A stretch of 64,000 bases of DNA from Cohnella mopanensis (GCF_022352055.1 NZ_JAKRWM010000004.1:372001-436000); one strand, 5' to 3'; counted from the stretch's first letter, positions 43,215 through 52,765 are shown. Notes: a model not told the origin generated them from the sequence alone. Made by a program: numbers and translations.

Positions 43215-43252
43215 ACATGAAGCCTTCCGTCGAGGGTTTCATGTTTTTTTTG
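43215..43252 (+). terminator. Terminator after the CcdC-like gene
   Basis: ACATGAAGCC and GGTTTCATGT pair (nine of ten) and are followed by a T tract. Confidence 0.8.
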
Positions 43253-43445
43253 TTCTGTACGTTTGAGGGAATCGAGACCAACAAATATGTGGAATACGAC
43301 ACATGCCACTCGCGCCATCAGCCTCGCCTTCGAGCCAGCTTTCGTTCTACAAATCCATATGGAAAAGAGGAATTCGAGGAAAAATGTTGAAACTTGTCAA
43401 TACGCATAATTTCTTATACCTTCTTACAGAAGGCGGGGGGGCATC

Positions 43446-46400
43446 ATGGTTCAAGGTAAGCGTATAGGCGTGATCGCACCTCACTTGGACGGGGAGTATT
43501 ACGGACGGATTTTGCCTCATATTTTCGACGCGGTTAGGGAGAGGCAGGCGGAGTTAGTCGCCATACAGGTAGCGGATGAATACCTAGGGATTACATCCTT
43601 GGAAGAACCGATAGCTTTCGAACTCGTCGATGCGTGGATATTAATATTGCCTTCTGCAAGCGCTTCTTTTCTGGAACTGCTAGGTAGAAGCGAGAAACCC
43701 TTCGTATGCGTAGGGTTTCAGTCTCCTCATGCGCACGGGCAATCAGTTCTCGTTAACAATCGCGAAAGCATGAAGTCCGCAGTCGAGCATCTTGCCGATC
43801 ACGGCCATAAGGAAATTGCTTTCATCGGTAACTTGGATCAATACGATTTGCACGAACGTTATTTGGGTTATCGCGATGCTCTAGAACAAAGGGGATTGCC
43901 CTTCGACGAGCGGAGAGTTATCAAGACGAATGATAACTTGGTAAATGGGGGCATTCAAGCTGCGAAGAAGTTGCTGCAAAACGAGATCATCTTCTCGGCC
44001 ATAGTTGCGGGAACGGATTTGAACGCTCTCGGGGCGATTGACCATCTGCAAATCAAAGGATATTCTATCCCGCGGGATTATGCCGTAGTTGGCTACGACG
44101 ATATTCATCAAGCTGCGGTAAGTTATCCATCGTTGACAACGGTTCGACAGCCTTTCGAGGGTATGGCCCGAGATGCCGTTCGCAGGGTGTTCGATATGTT
44201 GGAAAAGCAGACGCTAGAGGAAGACGAGCCTTTCGTGACCGCGGAGTTTGTCGTCAGATCTTCCTGCGGCTGCAGCGAGAGATTGCAATTCAAGACAGCC
44301 GACGATTTCGATCATTATTTGCGAAGCCTTTCCGAATTGCGGGCTTCTTTACATAACGTTACCGTAAATAATTACAAAATGACCCGTGGCTTAATTATCG
44401 CTACCAAAGAAGAGAAGATTCATATTTCCAATCTGTTCTGGAACCTGCTGCATTGGGGCTGCTTGGCTTTGTGGGAAGAAACTTCGGACGGCCAGAGGCA
44501 TCTTGTCGTACGCCAAGTGTTCAGTAAGAACGGGGACGCCGTGCCCCCCGAAGGGGCAAAATATCAACTTCAGAACTTTCCGCCGATCGAATATCTCCCG
44601 CCTGGAACCCGGCCTGGCGGAGAGGATATCGTCATTCTGCACCCCGTTAAGTCGGAGCTGCAAAATTGGGGATACATTGCGCTTGCCGGGCCGCTTGATC
44701 CTTTGAATAATTTCGTGGCGAACGACCTGTCCCGCCATAGCTTTACGATTCTGGCCGTTGCGCTGGAGAGGCAACTGCTGTTCCAGCAGGTGCGCTCGAT
44801 TGCCGAGAAGCTGGAGATCGTCTCCAGAACTACGAATGACGGCATATGGGATTGGGAGCTAGAGACGAATAAAATTGAATGGAATATTCGCGCCCACAAA
44901 ATACTGAGCAGATCTACCGCGGAATTAACGAAAGATTCCAGATCATTCCTGCGCCTTGTCCATCCGGAGGATCGGAGACTAGTCATCTCCGCGTTCTCTC
45001 TTCCTTATCGGAAAGATCAACCGATACAATTGGAATTTCGGATCTGCGATCGCGAAGGCCAATTCATCTGGGTTTTCCTGGCGGGGGATATCGTATGGGA
45101 TGGCGAAGGAGAGGCGACTCGGATTATCGGGTCGTTGACCGATATTACGGAGAAGAAAGCGAACGAGGCTAGAATTACTCAGCTTGCGTATCAGGATGCG
45201 TTAACCGGACTGCCTAACCGTCTCTTATTCAAAGAGCGATTGCAGGCTGCGATGGAAGAACGCTTACGAGACGGGAAGAAGCTTGCCGTTATGATGATCG
45301 ATCTGGATCGCTTCAAGATCGTCAACGATACGTTAGGCCACCAGACGGGAGATTTACTGCTGCAGCACGCGGCGCATGCGATGCAAGAATGCGTTGGGGA
45401 GCAGGGGGTCATTGCGCGTCTAGGCGGAGATGAGTTCATTGTCTTGTTATCTCCGATCGAAGGAGTAGAAGAAGTTAAGCGAGTGGCCGATCGGATGCTT
45501 CGGTTGCTGATGAAGCCTTTTCTCCTGGAAGATCGGGAATTTTACTTGTCCGCAAGCATCGGAGCGTGCATCTATCCGTGTGACGGAACGGACGTTGATT
45601 CTTTGATTAGATTTGCGGATATCGCAATGTACCACACGAAGGAAAACGGCGGCAACCGCCTAGAAATTTATACTCCGGCGCTAAGCTCGAAGCAGGTGGA
45701 ACGATTTAATATGGAAAATGGATTGAGATACGCATTGGAACGGAACGAGCTCACGCTTAATTTTCAGCCGCAAGTCTCTCTCTCTACAGGGAAAGTGTAC
45801 GGAGCGGAGACGTTGCTCAGATGGAATACTCCGGATGGCCAGACGATTCAGCCGGATGAGTTCATACCGCTGGCGGAGGAAACCGGTCTCATTATCCCGA
45901 TCGGACAGTGGGTTCTAGAGCAGGCTTGTTTGGAATGCAGGAGATGGATTCATGCTGGGATGCCCTCATTGGTTATCTCGGTGAATATTTCCGCTTTGCA
46001 ATTCCAACAGGATAACTTCCCCGAGCTGGTACGCAGGGTTCTTAATGAAACGGGAATCGAGCCGTACAACTTGTGCTTGGAAATTACGGAGCATACGGCA
46101 GTGCAGAATATGGAGCATAGCATCCGTATGCTAGGAGAGCTTGTGGATATCGGCGTCAAAATCGCGATAGACGATTTCGGCATCGGTCAATCCTCGCTGC
46201 TATGGCTAAAGAAACTGCCCGTCCATATCGTCAAGATCGACCCCTCTTTCATCTTGAATATGATCGAAGACTCCGATGACGATGCGATTGCCAAGGCCGT
46301 CATTGAAATGTCTCATAGCCTAGGCCTATCCGTTACGGCGGAAGGGGTAGAGACGGAGGAGCAACTTCAGCGTCTGCAACAGCTACGGTGCGACCGGATT

Positions 46401-46484
46401 CAAGGTTTCTTCACGGGTCGCCCGATGACGTCGGATCAATTCATTGCCTACTTCTTGGAAATCTCGAGTTGGATGGATGATTGA
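43446..46484 (+). CDS. LacI-type sensor fused to PAS, GGDEF and EAL domains
   Basis: A 1012-residue cytoplasmic protein without membrane segment or HTH. Residues 5-280 are a LacI/GalR-type periplasmic-binding fold (VVGYDDIHQAAVSYPSLTTV, then a SCGCSE cysteine cluster). A linker domain (about 290-455) precedes a PAS/PAC pair (about 460-580). The GGDEF motif is intact at 660-664. The EAL domain has ETL at 788-790 in place of EAL, with EITEH, IDDFGIGQSS and AEGVETEEQL, so both synthesis and breakdown of cyclic di-GMP are possible. It probably couples a cytoplasmic small molecule to cyclic di-GMP level. Confidence 0.88.
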   Translation: MVQGKRIGVIAPHLDGEYYGRILPHIFDAVRERQAELVAIQVADEYLGITSLEEPIAFELVDAWILILPSASASFLELLGRSEKPFVCVGFQSPHAHGQSVLVNNRESMKSAVEHLADHGHKEIAFIGNLDQYDLHERYLGYRDALEQRGLPFDERRVIKTNDNLVNGGIQAAKKLLQNEIIFSAIVAGTDLNALGAIDHLQIKGYSIPRDYAVVGYDDIHQAAVSYPSLTTVRQPFEGMARDAVRRVFDMLEKQTLEEDEPFVTAEFVVRSSCGCSERLQFKTADDFDHYLRSLSELRASLHNVTVNNYKMTRGLIIATKEEKIHISNLFWNLLHWGCLALWEETSDGQRHLVVRQVFSKNGDAVPPEGAKYQLQNFPPIEYLPPGTRPGGEDIVILHPVKSELQNWGYIALAGPLDPLNNFVANDLSRHSFTILAVALERQLLFQQVRSIAEKLEIVSRTTNDGIWDWELETNKIEWNIRAHKILSRSTAELTKDSRSFLRLVHPEDRRLVISAFSLPYRKDQPIQLEFRICDREGQFIWVFLAGDIVWDGEGEATRIIGSLTDITEKKANEARITQLAYQDALTGLPNRLLFKERLQAAMEERLRDGKKLAVMMIDLDRFKIVNDTLGHQTGDLLLQHAAHAMQECVGEQGVIARLGGDEFIVLLSPIEGVEEVKRVADRMLRLLMKPFLLEDREFYLSASIGACIYPCDGTDVDSLIRFADIAMYHTKENGGNRLEIYTPALSSKQVERFNMENGLRYALERNELTLNFQPQVSLSTGKVYGAETLLRWNTPDGQTIQPDEFIPLAEETGLIIPIGQWVLEQACLECRRWIHAGMPSLVISVNISALQFQQDNFPELVRRVLNETGIEPYNLCLEITEHTAVQNMEHSIRMLGELVDIGVKIAIDDFGIGQSSLLWLKKLPVHIVKIDPSFILNMIEDSDDDAIAKAVIEMSHSLGLSVTAEGVETEEQLQRLQQLRCDRIQGFFTGRPMTSDQFIAYFLEISSWMDD

Positions 46485-46510
46485 ATGGGAAATAGGCGTA
46501 TTTCACTTGA

Positions 46511-46537
46511 AGAGAAGTCGATTAGACTTCTCTTTTT
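46511..46537 (+). terminator. Terminator after the GGDEF-EAL gene
   Basis: AGAGAAGTC-gatta-GACTTCTCT followed by TTTT. Confidence 0.88.
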
Positions 46538-46576
46538 CTATGCTTCAACATCTGAGGGATTCCGAATGCTTACACT

Positions 46577-47545
46577 TCAGTCTTGTTCACTCTCGTATAG
46601 TGAGGCTATCGCTTTGCTTTCCGCGTAAATGGCCGTCCGCAGTTGGTCGGGGGCAATGGCCTGAGCGAATCTGCCGAATCCTAGCATAATATCGCGCGCA
46701 GACTCCAATGTCTGGAATTCTACCTCGGCTTTCACCCAAGCGCCTTGTTCCTCGGATTGGTTTACGATTTTTACGTATTTGGTTTGAACGAATTTGCTCC
46801 AGCTCACAGATGCGATCCGTACTTGTGCGGGATATCGGGGGAGGCCGGATCTGAATCGGGCGGTCGATTGCTCCCAGAAGTCGGCAAGATCGAAGTTGTC
46901 CGGGCGGTCGAACGCTTCCTCGAGCCTATCGACGCGTTGTAAGCGGGAAATCCGGTAGGTGCGAATTTCCTCGTCCGTTTGGGCGATCATATACCAAATG
47001 CTTTGTTTGGCGACAAGGCCAAGCGGGCAGACAACTCTCTCTGTAGCCGTTGCGGAATCCCAGCTGAGATAGGTTATCCGTATTTTCCGCTGCGCCCATA
47101 GGGATTCCTGGACCGTATGCAATTGCGAAAGGCCGGAAGGTGCCGAAGGGTGCCAGCCTGCGCCATCGATATGGATGCGTTCGCGGACATATTCCGCATC
47201 CATTCGGGCCGTTGCTGGGAGCGCTGATAAGAGCTTGCGAAATGCCGTCCGAGCTTGGTCATTCAGCCCCAAATCCCGCACGATGCTGGATGAATGCAGC
47301 AGCATAAGGGAGCGGATCTCTTCGATTGTCATTCCCGTAATTTGATTGCGGTAGCCTTCGGACAACGTCCATCCGCCTTTCGATCCGCGCTCTGCGTACA
47401 CGGGAATGCCGGCCGTACCTAATGCTTCCATATCGCGGTGAATGGTACGTTCCGATACTTCAAGGTGGTTGGCGAGCTCTCTTGAAGATAATCGGCCGTA
47501 AGTTTGCAGTAAGGAAAGGATCATAAGCAAACGGTCCGCTCTCAT
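46577..47545 (-). CDS. YafY-type HTH/WYL transcriptional regulator
   Basis: A 322-residue regulator. The N-terminal winged helix (RLSSRELANHLEVSERTIHRD) is followed by a WYL ligand-binding domain (SIWYMIAQTDEEIRTYRISRL) and a C-terminal WCX extension. ATG 47545 is preferred over GTG 47557, which lies only two bases after AAGGGG. It is divergent from an SDR gene; the palindrome at 47598 lies between them and is the likely operator. Confidence 0.88.
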   Translation of the reverse strand: MRADRLLMILSLLQTYGRLSSRELANHLEVSERTIHRDMEALGTAGIPVYAERGSKGGWTLSEGYRNQITGMTIEEIRSLMLLHSSSIVRDLGLNDQARTAFRKLLSALPATARMDAEYVRERIHIDGAGWHPSAPSGLSQLHTVQESLWAQRKIRITYLSWDSATATERVVCPLGLVAKQSIWYMIAQTDEEIRTYRISRLQRVDRLEEAFDRPDNFDLADFWEQSTARFRSGLPRYPAQVRIASVSWSKFVQTKYVKIVNQSEEQGAWVKAEVEFQTLESARDIMLGFGRFAQAIAPDQLRTAIYAESKAIASLYESEQD

Positions 47546-47597
47546 GTTCCTCACCACCCCTTAGAAATAATCTTCTCATCCAGTATATCATCTATAT

Positions 47598-47614
47598 ATG
47601 ACAGGAGTTGTCAT
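47598..47614. promoter_or_regulatory. Palindromic operator between WYL regulator and SDR gene
   Basis: ATGACA-ggagt-TGTCAT is a perfect six-base inverted repeat with a five-base spacer in the middle of the divergent intergenic region. Confidence 0.6.
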
Positions 47615-47688
47615 CTATCGGGATTAAGATAGAGAAGTAATGGATAACAAGATTACTGTTTCATAGACAAAAAGGAGTGAGGGATGAA

Positions 47689-48558
47689 ATGAAGCCATTA
47701 GAGGGTAAAGTAGCGCTTGTTGCCGGGGCGACTAGAGGCGCGGGAAGAGCGATCGCGATGATGCTTGGGGCAGCTGGCGCAACGGTGTACGTGACCGGGC
47801 GCAGCGTAAGAGGCGCTCCCTCGGATATCGGCCGCAAGGAGACGATCGAGGACACGGCGGAATTAGTGACGGAGCAAGGCGGAAGAGGAATTCCCGTACA
47901 AGTCGACCATACCGAGGTATCCCAGGTTAAGGCGCTGTTCGAGACGGTGCGGCAATCTCCGGAGGGGGGATTGGATATACTCGTTAACGATATCTGGGGC
48001 GGGGAGAAGCTGACGGAATGGGGGACTCCCTTCTGGGGGGGCTCATTGGATAATGCGCTCCTCATGCAGCGTCGGGCGGTACACTCCCATATGATTACGA
48101 GTTACTACGCGATACCGCTTCTCTTGGGGAGGGGGCAGGGTCTAGTTGTAGAGGTGACGGACGGCTACGACTACCGTTACCGTGGCAACTTGCCGTATAG
48201 CCTAACGAAGGTGTCGGCCATTCATCTGGCGGAGGCGCTTGCGGCAGAGCTTCGACCGCACGGTATTGCGGCAATATCCGTAACTCCGGGTTTCCTGCGG
48301 TCGGAGGAAATGCTGGACTACTTCGGAGTTGCGGAGAGTAATTGGCGTGATGCCGCGAAGCAGGAGCCGCACTTCCTGCAATCGGAGACGCCGTTCTATC
48401 TCGGACGGGGCTTGGCTGCGCTGGCTTCGGATCCAGATCTGATGGGCAAATCCGGGAAAGCGTTCACTTCTTGGGGGCTCTCGGACGAATACGGAATCGT
48501 CGATGTGGACGGCAGTCGTCCTCATTGGGGGCGCTATGCCGCCGAGCAGGGCTTGTAA
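47689..48558 (+). CDS. Short-chain dehydrogenase/reductase
   Basis: A 289-residue SDR with the cofactor loop GATRGAGRAIA and TGRS (NADPH-type basic residue). LVNDIWGGEK replaces the usual NNAG, and the catalytic Tyr-Lys occurs in YSLTKVSA. The C-terminal SWGLSDEYGIVDVDGSRPHW is typical of a large SDR subgroup of unknown substrate. A two-codon ORF (ATG AAA TGA, 47684) overlaps the start. It is likely controlled by the divergent WYL regulator. Confidence 0.86.
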   Translation: MKPLEGKVALVAGATRGAGRAIAMMLGAAGATVYVTGRSVRGAPSDIGRKETIEDTAELVTEQGGRGIPVQVDHTEVSQVKALFETVRQSPEGGLDILVNDIWGGEKLTEWGTPFWGGSLDNALLMQRRAVHSHMITSYYAIPLLLGRGQGLVVEVTDGYDYRYRGNLPYSLTKVSAIHLAEALAAELRPHGIAAISVTPGFLRSEEMLDYFGVAESNWRDAAKQEPHFLQSETPFYLGRGLAALASDPDLMGKSGKAFTSWGLSDEYGIVDVDGSRPHWGRYAAEQGL

Positions 48559-48576
48559 TAACGGGATGAACATCGC

Positions 48577-50643
48577 TTATTCCGGGTGGTTGCGCGTTTC
48601 CTCTCCAACCGAGTAAGGGGTCAAGATCCCTTCATACATCAGATGCATGGACATTCCTACGGCTGCATGCGTCAGATTGTGGCAATGGTCCATCCATATT
48701 CCGGGGTTATCGGCTATGAAGCCGACTTCATAAGTTTCTCCTGGCTGGACGTCGAGCGTATCGGAGTACCAGGGGGTGCCGGTGGAAGGCTCGCCGTTGC
48801 GGGACAATACGAGCATGTGGTGACCATGGAGGTGCATCGGATGATCGACTGTACCGCGGTTGTAGATGGTCGTTTTTACAAGATCGCCCTCTTGGACCAT
48901 GAACATGGGTGTTTCGGGGAACACCTCGCCGTTTATCGTATAGAGGAATCCAAATTGGCCGTTATAGAAGCTTAGTTTGTTATCTAGGATTAATTCGAAT
49001 TCCCGGTCGAAGTCGCTGTGTATATCGAAGGGAGTGGCGGTTGGCGTCCCGTACGCGAGAGGGTCGAAATCTTCATTGTCGGGGATGTCGGGAATATTTC
49101 CCGATCCGTCACGGCTTAAGAGGATACCAAGCTTCTTGCTGCCGCCTACGCTAAGGAAGACGGGATGATCGGGCATGAGGAACGTGAGATCGGCTCTGCC
49201 TCCGGTCGTTAAGGTAATCGAGGTGGTCTGTAGCTCATCAGATTCATGTAAGTCCGTCCCGTCAATGGCCGTCACTTGGAATGGCGTATCGACCAATACA
49301 TATTTTTGCCGCACCCAATCTTGAGTATTAATGAGCCGGAGGCGAACGGGCGTGCCGGGAATCACTTGCTTACGCTGGACTCCGCTATGGTCCCCGATGG
49401 ACATTCCTGCTCCATCCCAGACGTGCGTAATGACCGTAATATCTTCCTCGGAAGACTGCTCCGCTATCGAATCAGGCTCTACAATCAACGTACCGAATAA
49501 CCCCTTATCCACCGCTTCTTGCGATACTTGGTGAGAATGATACCAGAACGTTCCCGTCTGCTCGGCAACGAACCGATAGACGTGCTGTTCACCCGGGAAG
49601 ATTGCATCCTGTGTCGCTCCGGCGACCCCGTCCTCGGCATTGGGGACGACGAGACCATGCCAATGGATTGTAACGCCATCATCGATATCTTTGTTGATCA
49701 ACGTTACTTCGACCAATTCCCCTTTTTTCATTCTCAGCTCGGGTCCGGGAATTTGCTCGTTGAAGGTCCAGGCGTCGACTTTCTCGCCGGAACTTAACGT
49801 AACGGTCATCTTCGCTGCGGACAACGTGAACTGACGGTCCGGCATTCTATCCCGCGGTCCGGTAAGCGCGGCGACGGATAAGCTTGCCCTTGCGTCGTCG
49901 TGTATAAATTCCGTTCCCCCGCCGAAATCCATCGGCCCCTCCGTCATGCTGATTTGTTTAGGAAGCTTGCTGCTCTGGTACTCGACGACGAGATAAAGCG
50001 ATGTTACCCCTGCCGCGACGAAGAAAATGCCCAAACCTCTAAGGAATCTTCTTCGGGGATTGAGGGGGAAAGTTGCATCCGCGAGGTTTATTTGGACATA
50101 ACGGCGGTTATGTACGAACCAGACGCCTGCAGATGCGGCAAGCCAAATCAGAATAGGGACGATCGCATTCGTCAATTCGAGAGGAACGGGCGTTACGAGC
50201 AAATAGTAGAAAATCGTCGCAGCCCCGAGTGCCGAAGCCTGATAAGGAACGATGATCATCGGGTGCGCCGCTTGCTTGCGAATGTCCGGAGGAAGAGGTG
50301 CGCCAGTCGTCCCTCGCGTTTTTTTCCATAGCTTCAGAAGCCTTGGTATCGTTAAAAGCCATATGGCTAGTAAAGGTACGGCTGCTAAGGGAATATGAAG
50401 CAGAATGCGATCCTCCCAAAATACGGGGTCCATCGATACCGTCATACTGAGCGAAGCGACAATCATAGCCGTAGCCGGGAGAGTGACGTAACATCCCCAA
50501 ACGATCAGCTTACGGGTTTTGCGGTTCAGTCTTTCCGCAGAACCTCCGTATAGTAGCCGAGAAGCTTTACTACCTGCTATCCAGGAAACAATAATCAAGA
50601 ATAATACGCTTGCGTAGATGATGCCGGTAACGATTGCAAACAA
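48577..50643 (-). CDS. Membrane-anchored multicopper oxidase
   Basis: A 688-residue protein. Six hydrophobic helices span residues 1-222; the last is preceded by the Tat-like motif RRRFLR at 197-202. The outward oxidase domain has all copper motifs: HWHG at 327, YHSH at 368, HPMHLHGH at 601 and HCHNLTHAAVGM at 653, the last supplying the type-1 Cys, His and Met. Long HWHG-to-HPMHLH spacing fits a laccase/CueO-like three-cupredoxin form. TTG 50643 has AAGGAGG eight bases upstream. Substrate could be Cu(I), Mn(II) or phenols; unknown. Confidence 0.88.
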   Translation of the reverse strand: MFAIVTGIIYASVLFLIIVSWIAGSKASRLLYGGSAERLNRKTRKLIVWGCYVTLPATAMIVASLSMTVSMDPVFWEDRILLHIPLAAVPLLAIWLLTIPRLLKLWKKTRGTTGAPLPPDIRKQAAHPMIIVPYQASALGAATIFYYLLVTPVPLELTNAIVPILIWLAASAGVWFVHNRRYVQINLADATFPLNPRRRFLRGLGIFFVAAGVTSLYLVVEYQSSKLPKQISMTEGPMDFGGGTEFIHDDARASLSVAALTGPRDRMPDRQFTLSAAKMTVTLSSGEKVDAWTFNEQIPGPELRMKKGELVEVTLINKDIDDGVTIHWHGLVVPNAEDGVAGATQDAIFPGEQHVYRFVAEQTGTFWYHSHQVSQEAVDKGLFGTLIVEPDSIAEQSSEEDITVITHVWDGAGMSIGDHSGVQRKQVIPGTPVRLRLINTQDWVRQKYVLVDTPFQVTAIDGTDLHESDELQTTSITLTTGGRADLTFLMPDHPVFLSVGGSKKLGILLSRDGSGNIPDIPDNEDFDPLAYGTPTATPFDIHSDFDREFELILDNKLSFYNGQFGFLYTINGEVFPETPMFMVQEGDLVKTTIYNRGTVDHPMHLHGHHMLVLSRNGEPSTGTPWYSDTLDVQPGETYEVGFIADNPGIWMDHCHNLTHAAVGMSMHLMYEGILTPYSVGEETRNHPE

Positions 50644-50815
50644 AGGGATAACCTCCTTGGTTATGTCCGTAACCCACTTATCTTGTTCTCCTATTATCCT
50701 ACCTCCCTCACCATATTCCGGTAACCGCCTCAGGTTTGGAAATAAACCCCGACTAAAGTTGGAGAAGACCCTCGCTTGGCGAGCGGGTCGAAGCTTGATC
50801 CATTCGCTACGAAAT

Positions 50816-50852
50816 ACACCGCAAGTCTCGTAGTGAACGAGATTTACGGTGT
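50816..50852 (-). terminator. Hairpin after the PadR operon, probable terminator
   Basis: ACACCG(c)AA(g)TCTCGT pairs with ACGAGA(t)TT(a)CGGTGT. The following T tract on the minus strand is poor, so termination strength is uncertain. Confidence 0.55.
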
Positions 50853-50869
50853 GAAGGCTAGTCTATCCT

Positions 50870-51736
50870 TTATTGTTGTTGCTCGATTTTGATATTTCCG
50901 CTATCGGCTTTGACCCTTACGTAATCGGTCGTTTGCCGCTTCGGTTCAGGGGCTTTGATGTTCCCGGAATCTACTTTCAGGTCATAGTATCCTGCGAAGC
51001 TGGAAGGAACCTGAACATAGACGTTGCCCGAGTCCGCGGAAATATCCGTGTTCGCCGAATCTAGTTTATACAATTTAATGCTGCCTGAATCTACGGATAA
51101 GTTGCTTGGCCCGGTCATGTTCTCCAGCCGGATGTTGCCGGAGTCGGCGGAAGCCGTAACATTGGCGGTTACGCCGTTCCCTTTGATATTTCCCGAATCG
51201 ATATCCAGAACAAGCTTGTCGCTCTTGAAGTTGCTGAGGGTAATATTACCGGAGTCCGCAGATAAATCCGCTTCGGAAATTCGGATCAATGCCGCGTCCG
51301 TAACGTCGATATTTCCGGAATCCAGCTCGATCTTCAACGATTCGAGAAGGGCATCATCCGTTAGGGAAATCGTCAGCTCTTCCTTGACGTTATCGAAGCT
51401 GAAATCTAAAAAACTAATGTATTTTTGGGGTTTGCGTCTTAAATCGATGTTGAGGCTCTGATTATCGATCTCGGATGATTCCAAGTGGGCGATCATCTTT
51501 TCCGTTCCCTGGCCATTAAGCTGTATTGAATTCCGGCCATCACTGCTTTTCGCGAACTTAACTTTCACATCGTAGTCGCTTACGATATGCAGTTGGCGTA
51601 GTTCGGTTGCGGAGAAATCCCATTTTTTCTGCAACGCCAGCATGTTCTTGTCTTGCGTGCTCCAGTCGCTGCTAAGCGCGCCCACGCCTCCGATTATGAT
51701 TAAGCAGATCGCGGCTAAGTACCACAATTTTCTCAT
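50870..51736 (-). CDS. DUF4097 beta-repeat protein, membrane-anchored
   Basis: A 288-residue protein with one N-terminal helix (LWYLAAICLIIIGGVGAL) and an extracytoplasmic right-handed beta-helix type domain. The turn motif DSGNI (or DSGSI) recurs about nine times every 17-22 residues from the middle to the end, marking each coil. ATG 51736 follows AAGGAAG by nine bases. It is last in a padR-DUF1700-DUF4097 operon, a common Firmicutes envelope-stress-like module of unknown mechanism. Confidence 0.85.
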   Translation of the reverse strand: MRKLWYLAAICLIIIGGVGALSSDWSTQDKNMLALQKKWDFSATELRQLHIVSDYDVKVKFAKSSDGRNSIQLNGQGTEKMIAHLESSEIDNQSLNIDLRRKPQKYISFLDFSFDNVKEELTISLTDDALLESLKIELDSGNIDVTDAALIRISEADLSADSGNITLSNFKSDKLVLDIDSGNIKGNGVTANVTASADSGNIRLENMTGPSNLSVDSGSIKLYKLDSANTDISADSGNVYVQVPSSFAGYYDLKVDSGNIKAPEPKRQTTDYVRVKADSGNIKIEQQQ

Positions 51737-51738
51737 GC

Positions 51739-52284
51739 TTACGATCTTCCTTTCCATGTTTTGTTATTCCATTTGAAGTATTTTACTGTCATTAGGAGGA
51801 GTCCCTTGAAGAGCAACTGTGCCAATGCGGCTAGAAGCATGCCTGCTCCGACCATACCGATCGAAATAAAGAGCTTAAAGTTCGTGTAGCCTCCGTACAG
51901 AACTCCTTCCAAGACCAGCATGACCGGCGATAACACGCCTGCGATCGCACTAGCGCATACCGCGACAAATGCAGCCCACAATGTAAGGAAAACAGGAAGT
52001 GCGAACAGGTTTAGGAAGAAAAGCACAATCGAAACACCGATAGTCCGTGCAGTATCATGCTGGGGTGCAACCCAAGGAGGGGGCGGCAGAAAATCAGGTC
52101 CGACGATTTCCCTGGCTAACACCAGCGGATCGCCGAGCTCTCTAGCGATTTCGACCTCCGTTTTGCCATGTTGCTGGCCGTAAATAAAATGCGCTTCATA
52201 ATCTCGCAACAATTCGTTCCGCTCTTCCTCGGGCAACGCAGCGAGGTAATGATGTAATGTTGCGATAAACTCTTGTTTATTCAT
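51739..52284 (-). CDS. DUF1700 membrane protein with HAAS domain
   Basis: A 181-residue protein. The N-terminal 60 residues (MNKQEFIATLHHYLAALPEE, RNELLRDYEAHF) form the HAAS helical domain found beside PadR regulators. About three membrane helices follow, then a basic C-terminal tail. AGGGAG lies eight bases before the ATG. In known families HAAS partners with PadR proteins in sensing, so it may relay an envelope signal to the regulator (inference). Confidence 0.86.
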   Translation of the reverse strand: MNKQEFIATLHHYLAALPEEERNELLRDYEAHFIYGQQHGKTEVEIARELGDPLVLAREIVGPDFLPPPPWVAPQHDTARTIGVSIVLFFLNLFALPVFLTLWAAFVAVCASAIAGVLSPVMLVLEGVLYGGYTNFKLFISIGMVGAGMLLAALAQLLFKGLLLMTVKYFKWNNKTWKGRS

Positions 52285-52397
52285 GGAATATTCTCCCTTT
52301 CCTTTCGTTCATTTTAACCTTGCTTCCGTTTGCCCCGTAACCGACGGGAGTTAACCTCTATCCCCGACTTTAGACGGGGAAGCTCGTGTGAACGAGG

Positions 52398-52733
52398 CTA
52401 GGAGTGGCTTTGAAACTCGCCTTGCTCGATCAAGTTGGATACATTTTGCACGAAGGCGTTCCAGGCGACGATTAATTCTTTGGAGTATAACGCTCCTTGC
52501 TCGGTTAGCTTGTAGTACTTCCTCGGAGGGCCTTCACTAGATTCCTGCAGGTAGGTGGTGCAATACCCGTCTTTAACTAATCTGCGAAGAAGGGGGTAGA
52601 GGGCTCCTTCGGCAACTTCGATATGTTGCGATACCGCTTCGGCAAGCTCATAGCCGTAACGGTCGTTCTTCTCGATAAGCACGAGTACGCAGAGCTCCAG
52701 TACGCCTTTTTTGAATTGGGTGTTAATGTCCAC
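52398..52733 (-). CDS. PadR-family transcriptional regulator
   Basis: A 111-residue winged-helix repressor: FKKGVLELCVLVLIEKNDRYGYEL, VAEGALYPLLRRLVKDGY, PPRKYYKLTEQGALY. The C-terminal dimerisation helix is short, as in PadR subfamily 2. GTG 52733 has GGAGG eight bases upstream. TCAGTACTGA palindromes in its own promoter (52774, 52820) indicate autoregulation. Confidence 0.92.
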   Translation of the reverse strand: MDINTQFKKGVLELCVLVLIEKNDRYGYELAEAVSQHIEVAEGALYPLLRRLVKDGYCTTYLQESSEGPPRKYYKLTEQGALYSKELIVAWNAFVQNVSNLIEQGEFQSHS

Positions 52734-52765
52734 GATCCGTTCCTCCGTTCTCTGATTGTTCCGTA

